64,000 nt of DNA, taken from Laspinema palackyanum D2c (GTDB lineage Bacteria; Cyanobacteriota; Cyanobacteriia; Cyanobacteriales; Laspinemataceae). The translations under genes were made by a program, and so were the position numbers. This document shows, piece by piece, positions 9,555-17,638 of this stretch (position 1 is its first letter; each line of letters opens with the position of its first letter). The notes under the pieces were generated by a model. That model saw only the letters and a program-made list of their open reading frames with translations. It ran no database searches and was not told the origin of the DNA. The DNA lies in assembly GCF_025370875.1 (NCBI RefSeq), contig NZ_JAMXFD010000007.1:122356-186355 (forward strand), given 5' to 3'.

Positions 9555-10010
9555 ATGAATTCAGCCCTCAACCCCCACACTATTTTAATCGCGAATGACG
9601 ATTCCTCCTTCTGTCTCCTGATTGAAGAAGCCTTTCACGAAATTCGCGCCAACATCACCCTATTTTTTGTAGAAGATGGAGAGCAACTCCTCGACTATCT
9701 CTATCGGCGAGGTCGTTATCATGACCCCCTCAATTCGCCTTTTCCTGATCTCCTTTTGCTCGATCTCAATATGCCCAGACTCGACGGACGAGAGGCATTA
9801 GTCCAAATTAAATCTGACCCCCAATTCAAGATAATTCCCATTGTTATCCTGAGTAGTTCTTATCATGAAGAAGATATTTCTAAATGCTATAACTCCGGTG
9901 CTAACTCCTTTATAGTCAACCCCTTAAACTTTGACCAATTAACAGTGGCCATGCAGAGCTTATGCAACTATTGGTTATCCGTCGTCGCCCTTCCCCCTAA
10001 AAAACTATAA
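9555..10010 (+). CDS. Rcp1/CheY-like single-domain response regulator, lysine replaced
   Basis: A 151-aa receiver with no output domain, of the type found beside cyanobacterial kinases and phytochromes (Rcp1-like). Acidic pair D15/D16 and phospho-acceptor D70 in LLLLDLNMPRLDG are present. The conserved lysine in the usual SFIVKP motif is replaced by Asn (N122 in NSFIVNPLNF). Loss of this residue usually weakens phosphorylation-driven switching, so signalling may be altered. It probably takes phosphate from, or docks on, the preceding hybrid kinase. Confidence 0.9.
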   Translation: MNSALNPHTILIANDDSSFCLLIEEAFHEIRANITLFFVEDGEQLLDYLYRRGRYHDPLNSPFPDLLLLDLNMPRLDGREALVQIKSDPQFKIIPIVILSSSYHEEDISKCYNSGANSFIVNPLNFDQLTVAMQSLCNYWLSVVALPPKKL

Positions 10011-10109
10011 GCCCGAGTTCATCCCAGTCAATACCACCCATTCACAAACTTGTCTGAATTCACCGAACCTTAGAAAAGAGCCAATATATCAAAAAAACAA
10101 CCCAGATTT

Positions 10110-10142
10110 CGGGTCGGAAAACCTCAAGTTTTCCCTGACCCG
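10110..10142. terminator. Hairpin between convergent genes
   Basis: CGGGTCGGAAAAC (10110-10122) pairs with GTTTTCC plus GACCCG (10128-10142), with a two-base bulge. The left flank carries AAAAAAACAA, a distal T-tract if read on the minus strand, so it probably ends glgA. It may also stop the response-regulator transcript. Confidence 0.7.
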
Positions 10143-10196
10143 ATATCGCTATAGCCGGTTGGTTCCGCCTGGGTTATTCGGCGTGATTTCCCCGGA

Positions 10197-11672
10197 TTAT
10201 TTATGCCGAATGGATTCGTAAATCTCTACATAATTTTTCCCAGGATAATTCCATGAGTAATCATATTCCATACCCTGAATTGCTAATTCTCGAAACTCTT
10301 TCGGGGACTCATACCACAAATCGATCGCCCGACTCATCGCCGACTCCACCGCAGCGTGATCCGTTTCATAAAACACATAGCCATTCCGTTTTTCCGGTGG
10401 CTTATTCTGGTCATAATCTCGGTCAAATACCGTATTCACCAATCCCCCAACCCCACGCACAATTGGAACCGTGCCATATTTCAAGCCAATCATCTGGGTT
10501 AACCCACAGGGTTCATAATTACTCGGAACCAGAATCATATCTGAACCGGCATAGATGAGATGGGATAACTCTTCATTAAAGCCCAACTCCAAATGACAGT
10601 CGGGATTATCATTTAAGAACTGTTTCTCATGCCAGAAATGGTCATTAATGGCCGGTTCCGTCGCTGAACCCAGGAGGACAAACTGCGCCCCTTTACTCAG
10701 GGCATAGTACATCGCATGGTGAACTAAATGCACACCCTTTTGTTGGTCCAGTCGTCCAATATAGGCAATAATCGGTTTATCTTCATCTTGCAACAATAAT
10801 TGCGATCGCAGAGCTTTCTTCGCTTGCTGCTTGCCCTCAAAATCATCAATACTGAAATGAGAGGGAATGTAGCGGTCTGTTTCCGGATTCCAGAAATCAT
10901 AATCAATCCCATTTAGAACCCCGGTAAACTTATCCTGATGCAAATGTAAGGTATGGCCTAATCCCGACCCCACCTCGGTGTAATGCGCTTCCCAAGCATG
11001 GTGAGGGGAAACCGTCGTCACCGCATTAGAATAAACAATGCCACCTTTCATGAGATTTATAGCAAAAGGATTGAAATTATCCCGGAGGCGATCGTATTGG
11101 AAGTAATAGGAATCTTGATTCAGACCCGTTCCTCTAAGCACCTCCGAACCCGCAGGTCCTTGATGCTTAAAGTTGTGAATCGTGTAACAAACCCGCTGAT
11201 TCCACATCCCATTATACTTGTAGATTTCGTACAACAAGACGGGAACTAAACCTGTTTGCCAGTCATGACAATGGATAACATCAGGTCGCTTATTACTTCT
11301 GAGGAGAAATTCTAAAGCTGCCTTGCTAAAAAATGCAAAGCGCATATTATCATCACTGCACCCATAGTAACAGCCACGGTTAAAGAAATTATCCTCGCAG
11401 TGGGGTTCAATAAAGAAGCAAACCCGCCCGTGGACCCATCCACAATACACAGAACAGTGCACCGCCCCCCCATACCAAGGCACGAACAAGTCCTTATAGG
11501 CATCATGAAGGCCCCAAATATGGTCATAGCGCATACAATCATATTTGGGCAGAATCAGTTCCACCGTATGGCCCCGATTCTCCAATTCTCGGCTTAATCC
11601 ATAAACCACATCCCCTAATCCGCCCGCTTTAATTACGGGGGCGCATTCCGAGGCAATCTGTACGATGTACAT
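10197..11672 (-). CDS. glgA: Glycogen synthase (ADP-glucose type)
   Basis: A 491-aa GT5 enzyme that transfers glucose from ADP-glucose to the non-reducing end of alpha-1,4-glucan. The N-terminal KAGGLGDV motif (K15 onward) is the ADP-glucose-binding signature. The C-terminal half contains IAYIGRLDQQKGVHLV and the EPCGLTQMIGLKYGTVP segment with the conserved catalytic Glu region. The length is normal for bacterial GlgA. It stands alone on the minus strand. Cyanobacteria often have two glgA copies; which isoform this is cannot be settled by eye. Confidence 0.95.
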   Translation of the reverse strand: MYIVQIASECAPVIKAGGLGDVVYGLSRELENRGHTVELILPKYDCMRYDHIWGLHDAYKDLFVPWYGGAVHCSVYCGWVHGRVCFFIEPHCEDNFFNRGCYYGCSDDNMRFAFFSKAALEFLLRSNKRPDVIHCHDWQTGLVPVLLYEIYKYNGMWNQRVCYTIHNFKHQGPAGSEVLRGTGLNQDSYYFQYDRLRDNFNPFAINLMKGGIVYSNAVTTVSPHHAWEAHYTEVGSGLGHTLHLHQDKFTGVLNGIDYDFWNPETDRYIPSHFSIDDFEGKQQAKKALRSQLLLQDEDKPIIAYIGRLDQQKGVHLVHHAMYYALSKGAQFVLLGSATEPAINDHFWHEKQFLNDNPDCHLELGFNEELSHLIYAGSDMILVPSNYEPCGLTQMIGLKYGTVPIVRGVGGLVNTVFDRDYDQNKPPEKRNGYVFYETDHAAVESAMSRAIDLWYESPKEFRELAIQGMEYDYSWNYPGKNYVEIYESIRHK

Positions 11673-12005
11673 TTTTACTCCTCACGTTACAAAACTTAAT
11701 TTTATCTCTGCTTTCATTGATTAGCAGCAAGGAGTCAACTTTGGCAAGTGCCGGTTTCACGAAATCAACACAAGCACCACGGCAGTGCAGGGGTTAGGGT
11801 GAGATTCCTCAAACATTGGTCCCGTAACGCTTAGAAACCGGGGTTTTGCAAAAATTTTGGGCCTATCTTGCACTAATTTAAGCCAAAAACCCGGTTTCAG
11901 GTCCCCCTGAACTCATCCAATATTCAGGTCAAGGGGCCTCTGGGGACAAATCTTTCTGCCTGGGGGACCCTTGAATGGGGATGAAGGCGATCGCTGCTGC
12001 ACCTT
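11673..12005. other. Intergenic region with an AAACCGGG inverted repeat
   Basis: No gene is seen. AGAAACCGGGGTTTTG near 11831 and AAAAACCCGGTTTC near 11888 form an inverted pair about 60 bases apart. They belong to the same word family as the 8026-8040 palindrome. The glgA promoter should be near 11680-11720. Confidence 0.55.
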
Positions 12006-12872
12006 TTAGGAGGGCGGCAGAGTATTGGGTTCTTGATAGCGTTGGTAGATGGCATGAATTTCTTCCTTAACCCGATCGCGGATAGCTTGGGGGGCCACCA
12101 CTTGGCATTTATTGCCGTAGGGGAGGATTTCTCGAATCAACCAGAAGGGGTTAGAAACCCGACGGACCACTTGGCGCACCTCGCCAATCACCTCATTGCT
12201 GATGTCATTGCCTTTGCTTTCATAGGCTTTGACCAAGCCTTCATAAAAGTGTAAGTACACTTCAATAAAGTCGAGACCATTTCGCCATTCCCCTGCGATC
12301 GGTTGAATCTCTTTAATCCGATCCAGGCGCAGGCAGCGATTATGGATGAGTTCGGGAAAATCCGTGTTGGGGATATCTTCGGTCTCCTCGCACCAAATTT
12401 CCAAATAAAAGCGCTTTTCGCGAAAGGTGACTTGAGCGTAACGCACCGTGTATTCCAACTCACTGTCTTGGGCGTTCCGATAAAACAGTCGAAACGTTTG
12501 CTGGTTCTGGATTTGCTCCTCGGCCCGCAGACGCCATGCCTCACTGGGTTGAGTGACCAGTTGCTGGAGGGCTAGACGCAGGGGGGCCTCTAAATTCCCT
12601 CGGTCGAGGAGTAGAGTAGTCAGGGTTTGGGCTTCGGGGATATAGCCTGAATCAATCAAGAGGCGGTTAGCTTGCTGGAGGGCCTGAACCTGGGCGTTAG
12701 TCAGGGTTAGGGACTGTCCCACTTGAAATTTCCCCTGGGCGATCGCCGTCAGCAACCCCGAGATACTCCCGCGATCGCCCCACCGCACCTTCAGTTCATC
12801 GGCGATTTCTTCCAGTCGTTCCTTGGTCCCAGGGGGAATTGACAGTGTAATGGTGTCTTTTTTTCGGATCAT
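12006..12872 (-). CDS. WYL-domain transcriptional regulator of the CRISPR locus
   Basis: A 288-aa protein. The N-terminus (MIRKKDTITLSIPPGTKERL, about 1-50) resembles a ribbon-helix-helix DNA-binding segment. The middle (about 120-225) fits a WYL ligand-binding domain, and the C-terminus resembles the WCX extension. It is divergent from cas10d with a 74-bp shared promoter. A WYL protein (Sll7009) is reported to restrain the type I-D system of Synechocystis 6803, so this is probably the local repressor. WYL proteins may sense nucleic-acid ligands; the ligand here is unknown. Confidence 0.85.
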   Translation of the reverse strand: MIRKKDTITLSIPPGTKERLEEIADELKVRWGDRGSISGLLTAIAQGKFQVGQSLTLTNAQVQALQQANRLLIDSGYIPEAQTLTTLLLDRGNLEAPLRLALQQLVTQPSEAWRLRAEEQIQNQQTFRLFYRNAQDSELEYTVRYAQVTFREKRFYLEIWCEETEDIPNTDFPELIHNRCLRLDRIKEIQPIAGEWRNGLDFIEVYLHFYEGLVKAYESKGNDISNEVIGEVRQVVRRVSNPFWLIREILPYGNKCQVVAPQAIRDRVKEEIHAIYQRYQEPNTLPPS

Positions 12873-12946
12873 TTACAAAATACACTTTCACTTATAAATT
12901 TATTATGCCATAGTAGCTATTGTAATTAAAAACGAGGTCGAATCTT
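12873..12946. promoter_or_regulatory. Divergent promoter of WYL regulator and cas operon
   Basis: A 74-bp AT-rich spacer. TTACAA at 12873-12878 and TTGTAA at 12920-12925 form an inverted pair and could be operator half-sites. TATAAAT and TATTAT near 12891-12906 are candidate -10 elements. CGAGG near 12933 precedes the cas10d ATG. Confidence 0.5.
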
Positions 12947-15658
12947 ATGTCGCAACGTCTTCGACTCTTGAAAGGCCCACCCACCAGTTTGGAGGAGCGC
13001 TATTTCAGCGATATTCGCCCGGTCCTGTATGAACGTCATGGCGCTCATCAGCAGTACGGAGTCAGAACCGGAACCACTTTGGCAGAACATTTGGATTCAG
13101 CTTGTCAGTTTATCTTGACAGTCAGCCGCCAAGCCGGAGTCCCGGATCGGATCCGGGAAATTCTCCTAGCAACCGCAGCGGTTCACGACCTCAATAAACT
13201 TGGCGACGCTTCTGGGCGTAACGTGAAACAGTTGGCGAGAGATCGAACATTTCTCGAAAAGCAGCTTGAAAGAGCCTGTGTCAAGTCTCTGGTTCCCTCA
13301 GAAGACTCACTAGAACTAGCGCGACGCCTGATCGAAAGGCACTCGGGTCATGGCGTCAGCGATGGCATGATTTTTTCCCCGGAACCGGATGAGATGGAAG
13401 CCTGGGTTGCGATGTTAAGAGCTGCCGATTTATTTGATTTAGGAATTCCTGAACACAAGCGGATTCAAAAATTGCAAACAGAGCTAACCGTAGCTTTTGA
13501 ACGGGCCTGTTCTCTTTACCAAGTGAGAATCTCGAAGGATCTGGGATACATCACAGCTTTATTGCTCAATGCAGCGGAGGAAATTTTAGTCAAACAGGGA
13601 ATGACTCCTTTGGCGATTTTCCCCGATGGCGTTCTGTTGGAGGGGGTAGCTTGGCCGCAAGGAGATTTAATCCCCAAAATAGCAGCACGGTGGCAATCCA
13701 AGATTAATGAAGTATTCGGTAAAAATATCGAGCAACTGGTTAATCCAACCAAGGATGGAATTAAAATTTCTCCGCAAGCGATCAACCAAGATATCGATGA
13801 AGTGGTGGCGATCGCCTTCGGGTTTTTAGAAAAAAAGAAAGGAGGGTTTAAAGCCAGCAAAATTGAGCAGGATATTGCCAAATGGGGACAAAAAGCCGGT
13901 TCAACGGCCTTAGCGGAGGCGGAAGCGGTGGGATTAGTCCCTGTGAGTAACCCGGAAGAATTTGCGATCGCCGAGGGATTAAAAGCGGTTTATTTAAGTT
14001 ATCGCAGCCTTCAGCCCCAACCTAGCACCCAAGAAACTTGGGATTTAATTGCCTCTCAGGTGGGGATTTCTCCGGTTCATCGGGCGGCGATCGAACCCTT
14101 TGACCCGCAGTATGCGCGTCCTTTGTTTGCCGCCAAAGTGGTTACAAAAGGCCGCGAAGGAATCGAAGCAGCCTTGCGAGACTCCCTCCAAAAAAGAAAA
14201 GAGAGTGAGAGCGGAAGCGATGGCTCAGAGGACTCAACCGTTGCGCCAGAAATTCGCACAGCAGTCGAGCAACTATTAAACCTACCTGTTCCCTCCCTGC
14301 TCAATGGATTTGATGCCTTGACCGATTACATTACGACTAATCCCAAAGAGCGGTCTTCTTTGGGTTATACATCCGCTAACACTGAAAAACTGCGGTCTCC
14401 AAATATGCCACCGGGAACCAAAGTGCAGATGTTTTCTAATCGAATTCCCGGTGGAATGAGCGCGGAACCGACTCGGTATGCAGATTCTATTGAAGCATTA
14501 GCCTATCAGTTAGTCGCGGTGGGTGGACAGTTTCCAGCAGGTAGTAAAAATGAACCGATGTACTTACACTTCCTCCTGCCTCCCGGTTCTTCTCCAGAAC
14601 TGCGGCGAATTTGGATCGAATTCTTGCGAGATAAAGCCCGAATTAATCCCGAAGGCGGACCGATTCAAGTCGATGAACGGAAGCTGTATCGGGATAACCA
14701 ATTAGAGTTTAAATCTAGCAAAGTTGTAGGATTTGCCTTTCCTCAACGGTCGGATTATATCAATGGTAATGTCCTGATTCCTTTATTATGGGGGGATACG
14801 AATGTTTCTGTCTCCCTGCTTAAGTCATTGTGGCTGGCATTAGAACTTTCTTTATCCTTAGAGGTCGGATTTCCATTCATTGTCAGTTCCCATTTGGAAA
14901 TAGACCCTTCTGCGGAGGTGTATGGCAAAGTCGAAGGAATTCCCACCTCCCTCAGTCCGTTACTAGAAACCGGGCAGTATAGTCGGGAAAATGCAGCCAA
15001 AATTCGGGACAGACTCCGATGTCTTGGACCGCTAGTTTTAGCCGTTGCCAGCCCTAAAAAACGGGATGATTGCCTGTATGATTTAGCGCGGGCAACCTCA
15101 CAACCCTTTAGCCTTTACTATGTTTTATTACGATGGATTTTGCGAGAGAAAGAGAATCCCAACTGGGAAACAATCTGGAGTGAAATTTGTGAGCCCCTGA
15201 ATACTTTACTGGAGAGTCTTATGCCCAAGGAGAATCATACCTTAACGCAATACCTCAAACAAGCGGCGCAACTGGCAGTCGCCGGAAAAATTTGGGGTTC
15301 TTCTTATAAGCGGACCGCTTCCATAGAACCATTTGGGAATTTTATTGCCGCTATTCGTTCTCAAAAGCCTTACATGGATTTGGACCTAATATTTGCCGCC
15401 CTGGTGCAAAATTATCATACCCGGCTCGATCGCATTCGAGAGCATGGGGTGGGCGCAACCAAGTTCGAGCAAATCAAGGACTATTATCAGGTCCTGCGGC
15501 AACTGTATGAAGAAGTCTATCAAGGTCGAGCCGAAAAGCTTATGGCTGACCAAAAAACCTTGGAATCGGCTTACTTTTTCTTCCTGCAAGATGCGAGAAA
15601 TAAAGCCAAGGCTGAGTCTGAAAATTCCGAAATTGAAGTAACTGAAACTGTTGAATAG
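12947..15658 (+). CDS. cas10d: Type I-D large subunit Cas10d with HD nuclease domain
   Basis: A 903-aa large subunit of the I-D Cascade effector. The N-terminal HD phosphohydrolase/nuclease domain has H48, H80-D81 in AAVHDLNKLG, and H132/H135 in ERHSGHG. In type I-D the HD nuclease sits in Cas10d and not in Cas3, and that is what is seen. The centre resembles a Cas10-type palm region without an obvious GGDD. The C-terminal about 145 residues form a helical small-subunit-like domain. It is first in the operon, 11 bases before csc2. An internal ribosome-binding site and in-frame ATG at 15221 suggest separate production of Cas11d. Confidence 0.93.
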   Translation: MSQRLRLLKGPPTSLEERYFSDIRPVLYERHGAHQQYGVRTGTTLAEHLDSACQFILTVSRQAGVPDRIREILLATAAVHDLNKLGDASGRNVKQLARDRTFLEKQLERACVKSLVPSEDSLELARRLIERHSGHGVSDGMIFSPEPDEMEAWVAMLRAADLFDLGIPEHKRIQKLQTELTVAFERACSLYQVRISKDLGYITALLLNAAEEILVKQGMTPLAIFPDGVLLEGVAWPQGDLIPKIAARWQSKINEVFGKNIEQLVNPTKDGIKISPQAINQDIDEVVAIAFGFLEKKKGGFKASKIEQDIAKWGQKAGSTALAEAEAVGLVPVSNPEEFAIAEGLKAVYLSYRSLQPQPSTQETWDLIASQVGISPVHRAAIEPFDPQYARPLFAAKVVTKGREGIEAALRDSLQKRKESESGSDGSEDSTVAPEIRTAVEQLLNLPVPSLLNGFDALTDYITTNPKERSSLGYTSANTEKLRSPNMPPGTKVQMFSNRIPGGMSAEPTRYADSIEALAYQLVAVGGQFPAGSKNEPMYLHFLLPPGSSPELRRIWIEFLRDKARINPEGGPIQVDERKLYRDNQLEFKSSKVVGFAFPQRSDYINGNVLIPLLWGDTNVSVSLLKSLWLALELSLSLEVGFPFIVSSHLEIDPSAEVYGKVEGIPTSLSPLLETGQYSRENAAKIRDRLRCLGPLVLAVASPKKRDDCLYDLARATSQPFSLYYVLLRWILREKENPNWETIWSEICEPLNTLLESLMPKENHTLTQYLKQAAQLAVAGKIWGSSYKRTASIEPFGNFIAAIRSQKPYMDLDLIFAALVQNYHTRLDRIREHGVGATKFEQIKDYYQVLRQLYEEVYQGRAEKLMADQKTLESAYFFFLQDARNKAKAESENSEIEVTETVE
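15221..15658 (+). CDS. cas11d: Probable Cas11d small subunit from internal start within cas10d
   Basis: An in-frame ATG at codon 759 of cas10d is preceded by GGAGAGTCTT (15211-15220), a good ribosome-binding site with six bases between GGAG and ATG. The product would be 145 aa, starting MPKENHTLTQYLKQ and ending with the cas10d stop. Internal translation of a Cas11 small subunit from the large-subunit gene is established for type I-D (McBride and colleagues, Synechocystis). The position here, at the start of the helical C-terminal domain, fits. The use of this exact codon is inferred. Confidence 0.65.
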   Translation: MPKENHTLTQYLKQAAQLAVAGKIWGSSYKRTASIEPFGNFIAAIRSQKPYMDLDLIFAALVQNYHTRLDRIREHGVGATKFEQIKDYYQVLRQLYEEVYQGRAEKLMADQKTLESAYFFFLQDARNKAKAESENSEIEVTETVE

Positions 15659-15669
15659 GAGACTTAATC

Positions 15670-16695
15670 ATGTCTATTGAAACCCTGACCCAATTCCTCG
15701 CGCCCACCTATGAAAATTTCCCAAAAGGTCGGACCATCGGGATGGTGGTCTTGCGGAAAACCCAATCTGAGTTAATTCTCCGCACTGAAGGCTCCGGCGA
15801 ACCTATGTGCAGTGAATTTGTACAAGCTGGATTTCAGCATAAAAATTCCCTTCAGCGTTTAGTCATGACTAAACGCAAACAAGTCGCTCCTGAACGGCGA
15901 TTTGGGCGGGAACAACTTCGCGGATTTGAGCTTTTATATCCGAACAAAGATGGGGCAGTCTGTTCCCTAAATACTAATGCGCCTTGTGAAATGTGTATCG
16001 ATTGCTTTCTGTATGGATTTGCTGCCGGTGGAGGTGGCGCACAAAAAAGCCGGGTTTGGACGGAAGACGCATTTAGCTTATTACCAACCTCTGAAACCGT
16101 GGCCGAACGAACCATCAATGCGATTTTTGAAACGGGAACAATGCGCGATGAAAATGGCAAAGCATCAACCGCCCTCAATACCAGTGAGTATATCAAACCT
16201 GGGGTACATTTTCTGGATGTGGTGACCCTAAAAGATATGACTGCGGATGAAATGCGGTATGTTCTGGGTAATATTTTGATGACTCCCCGATATGGTGCGG
16301 TTTCTAGTCGCATCGGACGCATGGAAAACCAGATTTTAGGGATATTTGGAGGGATTACAGAACTGCCGAGTTCGTTGGAGTTGGTGCAAAGTCTCTACGA
16401 TGCTTTAATAGAGGCAAACACTCCGTTAGAGCATCCGTTTGATACAGATTTGTTGGTAGAGATGACTAAAGGGGCGATCGCCACTTGGACAAACCGTCGG
16501 GGGATTTCTAGGCAACTAACGGAAGAGCAATTAACCGATGTAATCGCAGATGTTGACCGTCACTGGGATGGAGAGCGAGAAACCTTTCTCAAACGCCTGG
16601 ATCGTTCTTATGAAACCTTCCGCAAACCTCCGGCAAAGGCTTCTAGCAGTCGGAAGGGCAAGAAAAATGCTGAACCTGTAACCCCAGAAGGTTAA
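15670..16695 (+). CDS. csc2: Type I-D backbone protein Csc2 (Cas7d)
   Basis: A 341-aa Cas7-family protein that polymerises along the crRNA guide to form the I-D Cascade filament. It contains a cysteine cluster in CSLNTNAPCEMCIDC, consistent with the zinc site of Csc2, followed by a Gly-rich loop (GFAAGGGGAQKS). Spacing to cas10d is 11 bases, with GGAG straddling the cas10d stop. A strong hairpin follows before csc1 and could lower read-through, which would suit the need for many Csc2 copies per complex. Confidence 0.93.
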   Translation: MSIETLTQFLAPTYENFPKGRTIGMVVLRKTQSELILRTEGSGEPMCSEFVQAGFQHKNSLQRLVMTKRKQVAPERRFGREQLRGFELLYPNKDGAVCSLNTNAPCEMCIDCFLYGFAAGGGGAQKSRVWTEDAFSLLPTSETVAERTINAIFETGTMRDENGKASTALNTSEYIKPGVHFLDVVTLKDMTADEMRYVLGNILMTPRYGAVSSRIGRMENQILGIFGGITELPSSLELVQSLYDALIEANTPLEHPFDTDLLVEMTKGAIATWTNRRGISRQLTEEQLTDVIADVDRHWDGERETFLKRLDRSYETFRKPPAKASSSRKGKKNAEPVTPEG

Positions 16696-16704
16696 AATCC
16701 GGCT

Positions 16705-16731
16705 CCCCTTCTCCCAAAAAGGGAGAAGGGG
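16705..16731 (+). terminator. Strong hairpin between csc2 and csc1
   Basis: CCCCTTCTCCC (16705-16715) and GGGAGAAGGGG (16721-16731) form a perfect 11-bp stem with an AAAAA loop, ten bases after the csc2 stop. No U-tract follows, so it is probably an mRNA-stabilising or attenuating structure rather than a full terminator. Similar CCCCTT/AAGGGG palindromes recur at 22020-22042 and near 33775-33800. Confidence 0.7.
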
Positions 16732-16852
16732 TTGGGGGATGAGGGCCAGACCGGAAAACATGAGATACACCCAAGTTTTATCCCTACGGTTCAATGCAGA
16801 AATTGTATTTTGAACCATTCTAAAATTCGTTACAACTTTCAAAAATTAGCTT

Positions 16853-17638
16853 ATGTCACTCCTCACAACTATAGAGAATACCCGGGCAAATTTGCCTTTG
16901 TTTAAACAGGCACGTTTGGTCGAATTGTGGTGTGCAGAACCCGTTTTTTTTGCCTCCCGAGAATTGTCCGACGCTTATTATACCGAGGGAGTCTTGGGAA
17001 ACTATGCCTTAGCTTATGCTTTGGGTTGGGTCCGTTCACCCTATCGCCTGTCTGGAACTGCCACCTGGCGACCCACTTACCTGGAAGATTTGGGTGGACT
17101 TTCGGATTGTTATGTCTTACCCGCTTGGCCTAAGCAGGGCAAAGTTACATTTCGTTGGGAACGATTTAATGCACTGTCTGATTCTTATTGGTATGCGATG
17201 ACAAATAATCGAGTCGCCACCAGTCGCGAGGATTTGCCCGTCCAACGTGAGGGAAAAAAGCCCAATTCATTTAGACCTAGCAATTTTCCACAGTCGGGAA
17301 GGTTACGAACGATCGCCCGAGGAAATCTGTTTCAAACTTTAGTCTTTGGCAATCGCGAATTACCCGATTACATTCGCGTGGGTAAATTTATGAGTAAGGT
17401 TCGAGTCGAGGTGATTTCAGAACTGAAACAGGTTGCCTTATCTGAGGGGATGTACCAAAGTAGCGCTTATCTGAATACGGCAGATTTACCCGCAGAGTTG
17501 CAGATGCTCTCCTTTGATTTAATCTCAATCCCACCAGCACCTTTAGTCAAAAATCTCCGATTTCAGGGTGCTGCTTGGCAATTTGGCGAAATCATTGTTC
17601 CCGTCGGTATCTGTTTTTGTGGTGGAGGAATCAAATAA
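16853..17638 (+). CDS. csc1: Type I-D Cascade protein Csc1 (Cas5d-type)
   Basis: A 261-aa Cas5-group protein that caps the 5-prime end of the crRNA in the I-D complex. Position (csc2-csc1-cas3) and length fit the family, and the Gly-rich end GICFCGGGIK is consistent with a RAMP fold. The 157-bp gap from csc2 contains the hairpin described above. Its stop codon overlaps the start codon of cas3 by one base, implying translational coupling. Confidence 0.88.
   Translation: MSLLTTIENTRANLPLFKQARLVELWCAEPVFFASRELSDAYYTEGVLGNYALAYALGWVRSPYRLSGTATWRPTYLEDLGGLSDCYVLPAWPKQGKVTFRWERFNALSDSYWYAMTNNRVATSREDLPVQREGKKPNSFRPSNFPQSGRLRTIARGNLFQTLVFGNRELPDYIRVGKFMSKVRVEVISELKQVALSEGMYQSSAYLNTADLPAELQMLSFDLISIPPAPLVKNLRFQGAAWQFGEIIVPVGICFCGGGIK

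Noticed and set aside
17575-17637. Upstream extension of cas3
   Set aside because: Overlaps csc1 in another frame; ATG 17638 is coupled to the csc1 stop.
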